A stretch of DNA of 64,000 nucleotides, from assembly GCF_010091925.1 (NCBI RefSeq), contig NZ_WVID01000005.1, positions 31,994 through 95,993 of the forward strand, read 5' to 3'. Within the stretch, counting starts at the first letter, position 1. The number at the start of each line of letters is the position of its first letter. The translations under genes were made by a program, and so were the position numbers. Source of the DNA: Nostoc sp. B(2019). GTDB taxonomy: Bacteria; Cyanobacteriota; Cyanobacteriia; Cyanobacteriales; Nostocaceae. Positions 26,719 to 39,400 of the stretch are shown here, one piece after another. The notes below the pieces were generated by a model. It saw only the letters and a program-made list of their open reading frames with translations, had not been told where the DNA came from and did no database searches.

Positions 26719-28038
26719 ATGCGACTGGCTCCCCAATCCTCGATCCTTTACCTTTTAGGTCGTATTGTGGTTACTCTAACACTGTTGGAACCGCAACAAA
26801 AAACACCGCTCAAGCAGTGGTGCTTTGAAAATTCCTCTGTGATTCGGATTGGCCGAGCAGCGGATAATCACGTTGTTTTGACTGATAATTTAGTTTCCCG
26901 GCATCATTTAGAACTTAAGCAAGTCAGTTCTGTTAGCAATGGCGTTTCTTGGAAGATAACTAGTACAGGTACAAATGGGACTTTTCTCAATGGCGTCCTT
27001 GTTACTCAAAGCCCGTTACCAGATAATTCTCTCTTGCAACTGGCACAAGGAGGCCCAATATTACAATTCCAAATCCAGGAGGTAACAAAATCAAATACTT
27101 GGCCGCGATCGCCAGAGATTCAAGGGACAGTGGAAAATGCTACTGCAACACTCTCCTCAAAAAATAACCTTTCAAGCACTTGCACGCATGAGGGGAACTC
27201 TGCAAACAATTTATTTTGCATCCACTGTGGTCAACCTCTTTCAGTACAGCAGACGATTCGCTACTATCAGGTGTTGCGAACCTTGGGACAAGGAGGTATG
27301 GGTACTACTTATCTTGCTTGGGATGCAGCAGGTTTAATTGCGGGTATGCCCCGACTGCTGGTGCTGAAGCAAATGAATGCTGATATGGTTAGAATTGCCA
27401 AGGCTCAAGAATTATTTGAACGAGAGGCGCACACTCTCAAATCCCTTAACCATCCTGGAATTCCCAAGTATTACGACTTTTTTGTAGAAGGCGGAAAAAA
27501 ATACTTGGCGATGGAATTAATCCAAGGACAAGATTTAGAAAAACGTGTCTATACAACTGGGCCAGTGACGCCAAACCAAGCGATCGCCTGGATGATTCAA
27601 ACTTGTGATATCTTAAACTATCTTCATAGCCAAGAACCTCCATTGATTCACCGCGATATCAAACCCGCTAACCTAATGGTGCGAAATTTCAATAATCATA
27701 TAGTGGTGCTGGATTTTGGCGCTGTTAAGGAAATTGGTACGGCTCCTGGAACTCGTATTGGTGCAGAAGGTTACTGTGCTCCCGAACAAGAACGGGGACA
27801 GCCTTTAACTCAATCTGATCTATATGCCATTGGGCCAACGCTGATTTTTCTGCTCACTGGCGAAAATCCTTTCAAGTATTATCGCCAACGGGGACGAAAT
27901 TTCAGGTTTGATGTGGCAAAGGTTCCTACTATTAGTTCCCAATTAAGAGATATTATTGACAGGGTTACAGAACCACTGCCACGCGATCGCTATCAAACTG
28001 CAAAGCATCTGGCTGCTGCATTAGCTGCTTGCCAATAA
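26719..28038 (+). CDS. FHA and zinc-ribbon Ser/Thr protein kinase
   Basis: 439 residues. An FHA domain (about 30-115; IRIGRAADNHVVL, SRHHLELKQ, NGTFLNG) reads phosphothreonine. A zinc ribbon (about 153-172; CTHEGNSANNLFCIHCG) follows. The kinase domain is about 180-437, with glycine loop LGQGGMGTTYLA, Lys in VLKQMN, catalytic HRDIKPANL (near 311) and DFG (near 332). The activation segment is short and ends in GYCAPEQ. No membrane helix. Encoded directly after a PP2C phosphatase that also carries zinc ribbons. Its targets are unknown. Confidence 0.93.
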   Translation: MRLAPQSSILYLLGRIVVTLTLLEPQQKTPLKQWCFENSSVIRIGRAADNHVVLTDNLVSRHHLELKQVSSVSNGVSWKITSTGTNGTFLNGVLVTQSPLPDNSLLQLAQGGPILQFQIQEVTKSNTWPRSPEIQGTVENATATLSSKNNLSSTCTHEGNSANNLFCIHCGQPLSVQQTIRYYQVLRTLGQGGMGTTYLAWDAAGLIAGMPRLLVLKQMNADMVRIAKAQELFEREAHTLKSLNHPGIPKYYDFFVEGGKKYLAMELIQGQDLEKRVYTTGPVTPNQAIAWMIQTCDILNYLHSQEPPLIHRDIKPANLMVRNFNNHIVVLDFGAVKEIGTAPGTRIGAEGYCAPEQERGQPLTQSDLYAIGPTLIFLLTGENPFKYYRQRGRNFRFDVAKVPTISSQLRDIIDRVTEPLPRDRYQTAKHLAAALAACQ

Positions 28039-28119
28039 AGAGCGATGAAGCAGTAGCAGGAGATGAGTAAGGAAGCGAACCATCTATATGTTCTTCCTTA
28101 TCTCCCTCATCCCCAGTTT

Positions 28120-28338
28120 TTATTCTTCATCCCAAGCTTCTACAGCTAGTAATTCGCTGATTGGATCTTGCATACTAAACCCAAAGTCTTGCAGTTCTTG
28201 TTTCCAGTGCTGCCACTCATTGCCGTAGAGTAAGGCAATTTTCCAGATACTATCAGTTTGCTTGATAATATTCGATTCCACGAGTGAATGCACGTTACGC
28301 TGCAATTTCACCATTGGGTGAATCACTTGCTGAGTCAT
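28120..28338 (-). CDS. DUF4327 family protein
   Basis: A 72-residue protein that I recognise as the cyanobacterial DUF4327 family by the opening MTQQVIHPMVKLQRNV, the core IWKIALLYGNEW and the end DPISELLAVEAW. Small, acidic C-terminus, no membrane segment. Function unknown. ATG start at 28338. It is convergent with the kinase gene, which ends 82 bp away. Confidence 0.85.
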   Translation of the reverse strand: MTQQVIHPMVKLQRNVHSLVESNIIKQTDSIWKIALLYGNEWQHWKQELQDFGFSMQDPISELLAVEAWDEE

Positions 28339-29245
28339 AACCTCGATTGAATTCAGATTTTGTTTGGTAAATACTTAATCAAAACTGCTTTCCGTTTTGC
28401 AATTGTTGCCGGCCCGTAGAGTGCTGTGTTTTGGTAAAGCCAGTCTTAACTTTTTAACTATACCATAACAAACTCTACTAATTTGCTCTTAATTTCGGTT
28501 TTGTACGGTAATCACCACCAGGAAAGTTCAATTTTGCAAACCAGTTGTCATGCAATACCTTTCGGTTAAGGGGGAAAGACTGAAATTTACCCTTTAACCT
28601 AACCTTTTCCCAGACCACAAAGGAGATAACAAGTGCTTATAAGGGAAAGGATTCAGTTCTCATGGACGCTAAGCCAAAAAATTGGTCATCCGCGAAGTTG
28701 CATCACTAGTACAGCCAAGAAAGACTTATAAACTTCTATCTGTTTTAGTCACAATATGTCTGCTTATTGAAAAATCTATGCAATACGGGTTACTTTGAAT
28801 GCTTTTGGCTAATGGCGAAATTTGCAACTGATTTTAAACTTTTATTTTTATTGAAATGCCTTTGCGAATATCGCAAACATCCGAAATTAGACCAACTCAT
28901 AGCAAAACTTTATATGCTTTTAATACTCTGTTTAGAGAATAAAACTTGTAGGAAATACGTAGGAAGGACTTTCTTCAAAGAAAAACTCTCTGTAGGATGG
29001 GGGCGATGGGCTACGCCCCGCCAAAGGCGATTCTCCTACGGAGACGCTACGCGATCGCATGACGCCTAACAAAAATATTGGTGCATCATTGCATTACCAT
29101 AAAGCTTTCTTATATTCAGAATCAGTTTTTTGAATTTTGTGTAAAAAATTTGCAGCTAAGATGATAGTTTCTGTTGAGCGGGTGGGTATCCTCAGAACGG
29201 GAGGCTAGCTGTTACCTAAGTATTTACCACAGCAGCTATTGAGAT
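28339..29245. other. Long intergenic region (about 900 bp)
   Basis: I find no supported gene. It contains the 56-bp palindromic repeat at 29003-29058; a 100-codon frame that runs through it starts at TTG 28767 and has no motif. The final part (29100-29245) is likely the promoter and leader of the TPR-like gene. An unrecognised sRNA cannot be excluded. Confidence 0.4.
29003..29058. repeat. 56-bp dispersed palindromic repeat, intergenic copy
   Basis: Matches the copy inside the histidine kinase gene (23596-23651) with two differences. Inner arms such as CGCCTTTGG-like and GGAGACGCTACGCG segments can pair, and it ends on a HIP1 octamer. Confidence 0.85.
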
Positions 29246-29644
29246 ATGCCTAATCCGGGGGATGAATACCTAATTTCCCGCAAAAAGCAGATTGATCGGC
29301 GAAAAAAGTTTTTAACAATAGTGTCGATCATATCGTTCGTTGGTTCTACGGTGTTTGCGGTAATTCCTGCAATCCAACAGGCTAGCCAACCTAAGTCAGC
29401 AATTGCGTCTCCTTCTGCTGAGTCAGCATTACAGCAACAGGCGCGGGGTTACGAGCTAGTTTTACAGCGGGAACCAGAAAACCGAACAGCATTGGAGAAG
29501 CTGTCTTTGCTGCGGCTGCAATTGAAAGATGCTAAAGGTGCGATGGAACTTTTAGAAAAGTTGGTGAAATTGCACCCCGAACGGCAAGATTACAAAGTTG
29601 TATTAGAGCAGATTAAGAAGCAAGAAGGTGAAAAGGATAAGTAA
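29246..29644 (+). CDS. TPR-like protein with one membrane helix
   Basis: 132 residues. A basic N-terminus ([11 protein letters not shown]) is followed by a membrane helix ([20 protein letters not shown], about 22-41) and a helical C-terminal domain (about 65-128) made of TPR-like repeats, for example [20 protein letters not shown] and [19 protein letters not shown]. It probably scaffolds other proteins outside or on the membrane. ATG start at 29246. It precedes the glycan locus by 100 bp but a link is not shown. Confidence 0.75.
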   Translation: MPNPGDEYLISRKKQIDRRKKFLTIVSIISFVGSTVFAVIPAIQQASQPKSAIASPSAESALQQQARGYELVLQREPENRTALEKLSLLRLQLKDAKGAMELLEKLVKLHPERQDYKVVLEQIKKQEGEKDK

Positions 29645-29743
29645 GTAAGAAGTAAATTCCTGCTCTTTGCTAGATTCTGATTCAGCACCCAGCAAAAATT
29701 TTAGTCTTCAAAAGCGAACTTGAAATAACTTCTATTTAGCTAC

Positions 29744-30832
29744 ATGAAAGTTGATTATTTAATTGTTGGTTCTGGGCTTACAGGCGCAACGATAGCACGA
29801 ATTCTTACGGATGCAGGGCGTAAAGTTTTAGTTGTTGAACGGCGTTCGCATTTAGGCGGTAACGTACATGATCATTACCATCCTAGCGGTATTCGCATTC
29901 ACACCTATGGCCCCCATTATTTTCGTACTTCCTCAGAGAAAATATGGAAATTTGTCAATAGATTTGCATCTTTTTATAATTACGAAGCTGTTTTAAAGTC
30001 TTATGTTGATGGCTGCTACGAGAATTGGCCAATTGCAGGTAGCTACATTCGCAGAATAATTGGAGAAAATTGGCAACCTGAATTTAAGGGAATACCCACT
30101 AATTTTGAAGAAGCCTCACTAGCTATTATGCCAAATTTAATATATAAAAAATTTGTTAAAGAATATACAGAAAAGCAGTGGGGTGTTCCAGCATATACAC
30201 TTTCATCTTGTTTAGCAAAACGATTTAATGTTCATGAAAATGATGACCCACGCCTGAAAATGAATAAATATCAAGGTATTCCTTATAATGGTTATGCTCA
30301 CTTAATGAACAATATTTTAAAGGACATTCCTACACTTCTTAATTTTAATTATCTACGTCATAGAGACTTGATTAAAGTCGAAAAAATGCTAGTTTTCACA
30401 GGTTCAATAGATGAATTTTTTAATTATGATATGGGACGTTTAGCTTATCGAGGTCAGCAAAGAGAAGATGTTTATATCAGCAATGTTGACTATGCTTTTC
30501 CTGCTGGTCAGATAAATAATCCAAGCACAGTCAATGGAGATCATATAAGAATACTCGAATGGAAACACATGATGCCTAAAGAATACGCAGATAATATTCA
30601 GGGAACTGTTTTAACCAAGGAATTTCCATTCAGTCCAACAAATCAAGATAACTATGAATACCCATTTCCTGATGAAGCTAACTCTAATTTATATTTGAGC
30701 TACAGAAAACGTGCTGATCAAACTAATAAATTACTTATTTGTGGGAGGTTAGGAGAATATAAATATTATGATATGGATCAAGCGATCGCACGAGCAATGG
30801 TTTTGGCAAGACGAATTATTGAAACTACTTGA
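29744..30832 (+). CDS. glf: UDP-galactopyranose mutase
   Basis: A 362-residue flavoenzyme that interconverts UDP-galactopyranose and UDP-galactofuranose. The FAD-binding motif is DYLIVGSGLTGATIARIL (4-21), with VVERRSHLGGNVHD (about 30-43) and a C-terminal RLGEYKYYDMDQAIARA (about 337-353), the typical Glf flavin and substrate motifs. It implies galactofuranose in a surface glycan of this strain. ATG start. First gene of the AT-rich glycan block, 63 bp before the 791-residue transferase. Confidence 0.93.
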   Translation: MKVDYLIVGSGLTGATIARILTDAGRKVLVVERRSHLGGNVHDHYHPSGIRIHTYGPHYFRTSSEKIWKFVNRFASFYNYEAVLKSYVDGCYENWPIAGSYIRRIIGENWQPEFKGIPTNFEEASLAIMPNLIYKKFVKEYTEKQWGVPAYTLSSCLAKRFNVHENDDPRLKMNKYQGIPYNGYAHLMNNILKDIPTLLNFNYLRHRDLIKVEKMLVFTGSIDEFFNYDMGRLAYRGQQREDVYISNVDYAFPAGQINNPSTVNGDHIRILEWKHMMPKEYADNIQGTVLTKEFPFSPTNQDNYEYPFPDEANSNLYLSYRKRADQTNKLLICGRLGEYKYYDMDQAIARAMVLARRIIETT

Positions 30833-30895
30833 AAAAATTATACTCACTCAACTTAATTCCAACTAAACACTTAGATACATTTAAAAATAAAAATA

Positions 30896-33271
30896 ATGTT
30901 TAAAAATTACAAAATTATTGCAGTTACTCCAGCAGGAAGAAAAAGATATCTTGAAATTTTATTGCCATATATTTTCAAAAATAGAGAAATTATAGATGAA
31001 TATCATTTGTGGCTAAATACCACAAACAAGTCCGATATAAATTATATGGAAGGTTTAGCAGAAAAAAATCCCGATTTCATTAAACTCATATCAATAAACA
31101 TTCAACCATCTGGAAATAACACGATTCGTTTCTTTTTTCAAAATTGTATAGATAAAAATACGATATATATCAGAATTGATGATGATATATGTTTTATTGA
31201 AGAAAATGCAATTAAAGAATTACTAAATTTTAGAATTAATAATCAAGACTATTTTATAGTTTATGCCAATATTATTAATAATTCTATATGTTCTTATATA
31301 AATCAGAGAAAAGGTAATTTAGGATTTTCACAAGGAAATGTAACTTATGATGTTTTCTGTGAGAAAGGTTGGAAAAATGGTGAATTTGCTTCTTTTATAC
31401 ACTCTAAATTTATTGAAGATTATAGCAAAGGTTTATTAAAAAATTATCAATATGACTATTGGATACTATGTGAATTTGAAAGAGTATCTATTAATTTTAT
31501 TACCTGGTTTGGTCACGAATTTGCTGAATTTAATGGAATGGTCGATGGTGAGGATGAAGAACAATGGTTATCTGTTGATAAGCCAAAGCGTATAAATAAG
31601 TATAACTGTATTTGTGGCAGTGCAATTGTCAGCCACTTCTCTTATTTTACACAAAGAGAATATTTGGAATCTAAAACTGATATTTTACAAAAGTATAAAC
31701 TAATATCAGAAGAAGTATTGTCTTTAATCAACCCAAATGAGACTCTAAAAAAAGAATCAAAAATAGAGGAAAATGATAATACAAAAAAAACAGTGCCAAG
31801 TAGATTAGATAAACTTTATATTCCTGCTATTCAAACTATTGAAATATCAGAGTCAAGACCTTTTTGGTCTATAATGATTCCAACTTATAATTGTGCGAAT
31901 TACTTAGTAGAAACCCTAAAAAGCGTTTTAGCTCAAGATCCTGGACTTGAGCAAATGCAAATTGAAGTAGTAGATGATTGCTCCATTAAGGATGATCCAG
32001 AAGCCGTTGTTAGAGAACTTGGTCAAGGTCGTGTATCTTTCTTTCGCCAAGCACAAAATGTTGGTTTAACAACTAACTTCAATACCTGTATTCAACGCGC
32101 TAAGGGTGAATGGGTACATATCCTGCATGGAGATGATGCAGTCTTACCTGGGTTTTATAGTCAAATGCAACAAAGTATAGAGTCAGAACCAAATATTGGT
32201 GCTGCTTTTTGTCGTTGCATTTTTATTGATGAAAATAACAATTGGAAACATTTATCTCCTCTGTATAGAGAAACAGCAGGAATTTTTCCAGAATTTTGGA
32301 AAGCTCTAGCTATAACAAACCGTATTACGACACCTAGCATAATAGTTAAGCGGTCTGTTTATGAAAAGTTAGGAGGATTTAATTCTCAATTAAGACACAC
32401 TGCTGACTGGGAAATGTGGACAAGAATTGGTGTACATTACCAACTCTTGTTTGAACCTCTACCTTTAGCATTTTACCGAGAACATTCAGCTTCAGATACT
32501 TCTCGTTTAGTTACAACTGGAGCCAATATTATTGATACACTTAGTTGTATTAATATTTTTGAACATTATTTACCCTCAGTATTGGCTACAGAATTAACAA
32601 ATAAAGCCAAAGAAGTAATCGTGATTCAAGCTCTAGATAAAGCAACAGTATTGTTCAGTAAGGGAGATATACAAGCAGCAATTAATCAAATTCGAGAAGG
32701 ATTAAAATGTAGCACATCTTCGATGGTATTGCGTTCATTCGCTAATTTTTTAGTAAATAATGAACCACTATTTAAGCTATTTGTTGAAATGATAGTTTCA
32801 TCTAAAGATGATATATTATCCAGTTTAACCAGTCCCTATCAGATAGATGAGTATGAAGAAAAACTTGAAGTTGATTTAAGAGATATTAATTTAATCATTT
32901 TTCCAGATTGGCAGCTTCCAGAGGAATTAGTTTATGAAAATTTAAAATCAATTATTGAAGCAGTAATTAAATTGTCTAATCAATTAAACATTGCTTTGTT
33001 AATAGATAGTAGCAATGGTTCTGAAGAAGAGATCAACTTAATGATATCCGATATTATTTTTCAAATGTTTCAGGAGAATGAATTGGATTCGACTGGAGAA
33101 CCTACGATTTCCTTCGTTAATAATCTGAGTGATAGAAAATGGCGGGTGTTATTGAATAAGCTTAAAGCTCGAATCGTTTTGAAATATCAAAATAATGAAG
33201 CAATATCTAAATCAGGAGCGGATCAAATTTTGAGCCTTAATTTGAAAGAATTAAAAAATATTTTAGGTTAA
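30896..33271 (+). CDS. Multi-domain glycosyltransferase (791 aa) with FPDW module
   Basis: Three parts are visible. Residues 1-290 look like a separate transferase domain with an acidic metal motif IRIDDDI (93-99), family not named. Residues about 322-545 are a GT2 (GT-A fold) domain: WSIMIPTYNCANYL, VVDDCS, ILHGDDA and an acceptor-site DWEMW. Residues about 660-775 form a module starting [15 protein letters not shown] that recurs twice in the next gene. Very AT-rich codon use compared with the first 29 kb. ATG start at 30896. Probably adds sugars to a surface polymer, possibly galactofuranose given glf upstream. Confidence 0.85.
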   Translation: MFKNYKIIAVTPAGRKRYLEILLPYIFKNREIIDEYHLWLNTTNKSDINYMEGLAEKNPDFIKLISINIQPSGNNTIRFFFQNCIDKNTIYIRIDDDICFIEENAIKELLNFRINNQDYFIVYANIINNSICSYINQRKGNLGFSQGNVTYDVFCEKGWKNGEFASFIHSKFIEDYSKGLLKNYQYDYWILCEFERVSINFITWFGHEFAEFNGMVDGEDEEQWLSVDKPKRINKYNCICGSAIVSHFSYFTQREYLESKTDILQKYKLISEEVLSLINPNETLKKESKIEENDNTKKTVPSRLDKLYIPAIQTIEISESRPFWSIMIPTYNCANYLVETLKSVLAQDPGLEQMQIEVVDDCSIKDDPEAVVRELGQGRVSFFRQAQNVGLTTNFNTCIQRAKGEWVHILHGDDAVLPGFYSQMQQSIESEPNIGAAFCRCIFIDENNNWKHLSPLYRETAGIFPEFWKALAITNRITTPSIIVKRSVYEKLGGFNSQLRHTADWEMWTRIGVHYQLLFEPLPLAFYREHSASDTSRLVTTGANIIDTLSCINIFEHYLPSVLATELTNKAKEVIVIQALDKATVLFSKGDIQAAINQIREGLKCSTSSMVLRSFANFLVNNEPLFKLFVEMIVSSKDDILSSLTSPYQIDEYEEKLEVDLRDINLIIFPDWQLPEELVYENLKSIIEAVIKLSNQLNIALLIDSSNGSEEEINLMISDIIFQMFQENELDSTGEPTISFVNNLSDRKWRVLLNKLKARIVLKYQNNEAISKSGADQILSLNLKELKNILG

Positions 33272-33461
33272 TTAATAAAATAACGATGAATAACGAAGAT
33301 TAATATACCAGAGTTAATAAATCGTGAAAATAGAACAAAATCATTACTAATATGTAAAGCAGATATCTCAGAATTGTCTTGAATTTTTAGTTGTTGACTA
33401 CTTTTGATTAACTCAAAACTTAGTAGAAGTTATCCATTACAAAAATTATCTATCATAAAAT

Positions 33462-36400
33462 ATGAGTCAACATATCCTTTTATCTACAGAAGACCCAGGT
33501 GTTGGTGGAGTTGCACAATATAATCATTCACTTTTATGTGGGTTAGTAAAATTAGGTTATCGAGTCACTTGTCTACAACCACAACCATTTAATAATAGGT
33601 CAATTACTTATCAAAAACAGTTGGGTATTCAACACTTATGGCTAGACGAGAAGACAGTTCAAAATTTGTCGCGTATTCTCACAAAACCAGGTAATAAACC
33701 GGATTTGATAGTTTGTAGTAACACCAATCCCTTCGCTAATTTACCTATCAAGCAAATTGCCATACAGCTAAGTATACCCTATATCGTTGTTGAGGGGCTT
33801 GTTGAACCTCATCTAGCAAATCACCACGCCGCATACTTGAATGAACTATCTCATCAATATATTAAAGCTAAGTCAGTAATTGCTGTTTCCTTTGATAACT
33901 TAAATTTGTTACATAGCCTATTCAGGCTCCCTAAATCGCAGGGACAAGTCATTTATTATGGACGACCTTCGGAATATTTCACTGCTTGCGATTTATCTGT
34001 GCGCGAAAATCTACGCCAAGCACTTAGTATTCCCTCGGATGCTGTAGTTTGCTTTACTGCTGCTCGCATAGAAAACCGAAAAGGCTATCAATACCAACTA
34101 GAGGCAATTAAGCAGCTCATAGGCAGAGCAGTGTGGACTCAACTTTACTTTGTGTGGGCAGGTGCGGGCATTTTTGACCCACAACTTGAAACAGAACTAA
34201 AAGAAGCAATTGGACTACTAGGGATAAACAAAAAAGTTATTTTTCTGGGACAGCGTTCTGATGTTTCAGATTGGTTAAATGCTGCTGATATTTTTGTTTT
34301 TCCTTCTCTCTTAGAAGGAATGCCATTGTGTGTTATGGAAGCAATGGCAAAAGGATTACCAGTTATTGCTTCAGCAGTCAGTGGAATTCCTGAAGAATTG
34401 GGTGAGACTGGAAAATTACTTACTGACCCTAAACTTGATCCGCAAGCCACAGTTAGAGAATTGGTGACAACTATTGAAAACTGGGTGATAAATCCCCAGT
34501 TACGCCAATCTATTGGTCAAGCTTGCAAGAAGAGAGCAGAAGCACTGTTTAGGGAAGAACGGATGATAAAAGAAACTGTGGAAATTATTGAACAAGCATT
34601 TTTACCACATAGAGATTATGTTTCACCTGGATTTAAAATAATCCGACCTGACCAAGCCTTTCCTAATATGATTGCAGGTGATACAAGTACTTGCGGATGG
34701 ACTTACTTGCGTCGTGAGATTCCCCATAACTGGTATGTAGATAAGCGACAAACAACTGTGGGATTTCTTAGTAGAGATGAAGCTCATATCCTTTATAATA
34801 CTGCCCTCATGTTTAAGGGCAAAAAAGCTTTAGAAATTGGTTGTTGGCTTGGTTGGTCTGCTTGTCATATAGCGTTAGCAGGAGTGGAATTAGATGTCAT
34901 TGATCCTCTGTTAGGCAAAGAAGAAATATATAAAAGTGTAAGTGCTTCCCTTGATTCTGCTGGTGTCCTTGACTCGGTGAATCTGATAGCCGGTTATAGC
35001 CCACAAAAGGTGATAGAGTTAGCTGAAAAATTACAACGCAAGTGGTCGTTGATTTTTATTGACGGTGATCACGAAGCACCAGGGCCCCTCAATGATGCAA
35101 TTATCTGTGAACAATTGGCAGAGGGGGACGCCTTAATCCTATTTCATGATTTAAGTTCCCCTGATGTAGCCAAAGGCTTGGACTACTTTAAGCAAAAGGG
35201 TTGGAACACAATGGTGTACCAAACCATGCAAATTATGGGGGTTGCTTGGCGTGGAAATGTTGAGCCAGTAAAACATCAGCCCGATCCAAGAATTAACTGG
35301 AATTTACCAAAGCATTTGGAGAAATACTGTATTAGTAATATCTGCCAAGGTTTGTCTTCTAACATTCAAGCACCCTTAAAACAAGAACAAACTCCACTCA
35401 TTTCTGTGGTAATTCCATGCTATAACCAAGCTCAATTTTTACCGGAAGCTGTAGCAAGTGTTGTTGCTCAGACATACGACAACTGGGAGATTATTATTGT
35501 CAACGATGGTAGTCCAGATAATACCAGTGAAGTTGCAAAACAGTTAATTGCAATGTATTCTCCCAATGTAAGACTTATTGAACAAGAAAATAGTGGGCTT
35601 GGAAGTGCTCGGAATACAGGTATAGATACAGCAAATGGTGAGTATATATTACCGTTAGATGCTGATGACAAATTGAGTTCAAACGCTATTGCTCTGTTAC
35701 TCGAAATTTTATTAAATCAAGACCAGCCCTGTATTGCCTTTGGTTCATACCAAATGTTTGGAATAGACCAAAGAGTTTGTATAAGCGTTGACTTTTATTC
35801 ATTCGAGAATATTAAACGATTTAATATGCTTCATCCTTGTTCTCTATACCCAAAGCAGGTATGGGAATTACTAAATGGTTACAAAGTTGATAGGAAGCGA
35901 CAAGGCTACGAAGATTGGGAATTTTGGCTTAATTGTCATAAGCATAAAATTCCATTTCATGGAACAAGGGAAATTGTCGTTTACTATCGAAGGCATTTTG
36001 ATGCCATGATAATAAATGCAACTCAAGAAAAACATGAAGAATTATATGCAAGAATGATGTCTTATCATCCTGAATTTATTGATGATGAGCTAATAGAAAA
36101 TAACAATAAATTTTTACCAGCATTCATTATAGATGGTGTATTTTTCCAACTCAATACAACTGGGATTGCTCGTGTCTGGACATCCTTACTAAAAGAATGG
36201 GTCAATAATGGCTTTGCTAAGCATATTGTTGTGCTTGACCGCGCTGGAACTGCTCCCAAAATCTCTGGTATTAAGTATCGCGCTGTACCACTTTACGACT
36301 ACAACAACACTGATGCTGACCGGGAAATGCTACAGCAAATGTGCGATGAAGAGGGTGCAGAGGTATTTATATCCTCTTACTATACAACACCGACTACAAC

Positions 36401-39400
36401 ACCTTCTGTTTTCATAGCTCACGACATGATTCCAGAAACTATGGGATGGGATATAAGTAATCCTATGTGGCGAGAGAAACATCAAGGTATCCAACACGCA
36501 TCGCAATACATAGCAGTTTCAGAACATACAGCGCGTGACTTGGTAAGCTGTTTTCCTGAAATAAACAGAGACTTTATAACCGTAGCTCATTGTGGAGTTG
36601 AAAGCGCTTTTTCACCTGCAAATGTTGAAGAAATTAACAATTTTAAAAATAAGTATGGTATTACAAAACCATATTTTATGGTAGTAGGTATTGAAAACAA
36701 TTATAAAAATAGTATTTTATTCTTTCAAGCTTTTTCTCAACTTGCTAGTAGTTCTGGCTTTGATATTGTTTGTACAGGAAATAGAGGTACATTAGCACCT
36801 GAGTTTAGAGCCTATACATTAGGTAGTATTGTTCATATTCTCCAACTCAGCGATGACGAATTAGTCACTGCTTATTCGGGTGCAGTAGCACTGGCTTATC
36901 CTTCCAAATATGAAGGTTTTGGTTTACCTATAGTAGAAGCAATGGCTTGTGGTTGTCCTGTAATCACTTGTCCTAATGCTTCAATACCAGAAGTAGCGGG
37001 AGAAGCCGCAATCTATGTGAATGATGATGATGTCGATGCACTAGCAAACGCACTCTTTGAGGTGCAAAAACCTGGTGTTCGCAATTCGTTAATTGCCGCA
37101 GGTTTGGCACAAGCTAAAAAGTTTTCTTGGTCAACAATGGCTCGTACTGTAAGTACTGCTCTAATTAATACTACTATTTTACATTTAAATCTTAAAGAGA
37201 CTAATTTAATTATTTTTCCCGATTGGTCACAACCAGAAGAATTAATCAGCTTAGATTTAGAAAGAGTAATTAAAACATTAGCAGAATATTCAGATAGTCA
37301 AAGGACTACACTACTTATTGATACAAGTGATATTTCTAGCGAGGATGCTGCAATCTTTTTATCTGGTCTGACGATGAATCTGCTGTTACAAGAAGATATA
37401 GACCTTAATGAAGGGTTAGAAATCTCTTTTGTAGGAAATTTAGCTGATATTCAATGGACAGCTTTGCTACCTCGTATCAGTGCAAGAATTATTTTGGAAT
37501 ACGAAAATAAACAAGCAGTGATAAATTGGCAACAAATGCTTGAGAATGCAAATAACTTAAATGGGCTAATAGAACAATGTGAAATCAAAACGTTTATACA
37601 AAATTATCAGTTAAACAATAACCTATATAGTTTAGTCGCAAAATATCAACAAGAAAATTCCGACATATCTGTATTAAAAGAATTACGCTTATTGAGAAAA
37701 CAGATTGCTGAATCGTGGTTAGATAAAGAAGAAAATTTACTTGAAAAACTATACTTGTCTAAATTTGGTGAGGCTCATCAAGCATTACTAAATAGTGGTA
37801 TCCAGAATGAATCACTCATAGAAGCTGAACAAAGCTTTGTAACTGACATATTAGCAATAGTCGCTAAGGGACTCAATGAACAAAATGCCATTCAGTATCT
37901 CCTAGTAGCAATGCTATATTGCCCTCCTCATCAGTTACCTTTAGTGTATGATCTGACTCAAATTCCTAGCTGGTTACTTAATGATTATCTCAAATTTACT
38001 TTCAAATCTCCCCTTTATTTTAAGGAAATAGGAGAGGCTGATAATTACTATCTATATATGGAGAATTTAATTAATTATCTTCATATAAATATTATCAGTC
38101 ATTCTGAATCTAAATTTTGGCAAGATATTGCTGCATATTTTACACATACAGTAAATCTTATTCCCTTATATTTTAATAAAGCAAATTTGAAAAATATCTA
38201 CACCAAACGTGCAGATATTATTAAACTATACTTGCAAGAATTTAGTAACAGTATTGAATACGAGTTCCCAACACGCTTGGATGAACGAACGAAAATTAGG
38301 GTTGGTATTCTTGCTAGCCATTTTGAACCACAGACAGAAACCTTTGCTGCTTTGTCAGTATATAAACATTTAAATAGAGATGTATTTGAGGTAATTCTCT
38401 TTACATTAAATATAAGCAATCATCGTTTAGAACGATATTGTACGGGTCATGCAGATGCTCTGATTAAACTTCCAACAAACTTAGAAAATCAGGTACAAAC
38501 TATTCGGGAAGCCGATTTAGATATCCTGTTCATTTCTACCAATGTTACCGCAGTTACCCATCAAATTACCTTGCTTTCCTTATATCGGCTGGCTCGAATC
38601 CAGATGGTTGATGCTAATTCTCCTGTAACAACTGGTATGCCTCATATAGATTACTATATTGCAAGTAAACTTTCTGAAACTGAAGAGAATGCTCAACAAC
38701 ATTATACGGAAAAGCTAATTACGTTAGACAGTCCTCCCCAGTGTTTTGATTTTGGAACCGAAGAGAAAATACTTGCTACAACCGCTATTAGCCGAGAAAG
38801 TTTGGGAATTACTAAAACTACTGTGGTTTACGTTTCAGGAGCTAATTACTACAAAATAATTCCAGAGCAAGAAGTAACTTGGGCAAAGATAATTGCCAGT
38901 GTACCTAATTCTGTACTATTACTTTATCCGTTTAATCCAAATTGGTCATCTTCCTATCCTTGTATTGCTTTCCGTAAGCGCATAATCACTACTTTTGCTA
39001 AATATGGTCTTGGCGAGGATAGGTTGCTCATTCTTGACCCAGCACCAAACCGTGCTGATGTTAAAAAACGTTTGAAACTTTGTGATATCTACTTAGATTC
39101 TTATCCTTACTCTGGTATGACTTCGCTCATAGACCCGTTGGAAGTAGGTTTACCAACGGTAGTTATGGAAACAGAACCCTCTCGTTCTCGAAAGGGAGCA
39201 TCACTTTTACGAGAACTCCAAATATTTGATTTAATTACAAACAGTCAAGAAGCTTATATTCAGTCAGCTGTTGCTCTCGGAATTAACTTTGAATTGCGTC
39301 AGCAAAAAGCAGAGCAAATTCAGCAAAAAATGCATCAAAATCCAACATTTCTTGATAGCCGTTCTCACTCTGCTCAAATGGGAGAACTCTTCCAAGAACT

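Noticed and set aside
28767-29069. 100-codon plus-strand frame in the 900-bp gap
   Set aside because: It starts at TTG, reads through AT-rich DNA and ends inside the 56-bp dispersed repeat, whose translation is the same as in the histidine kinase linker.
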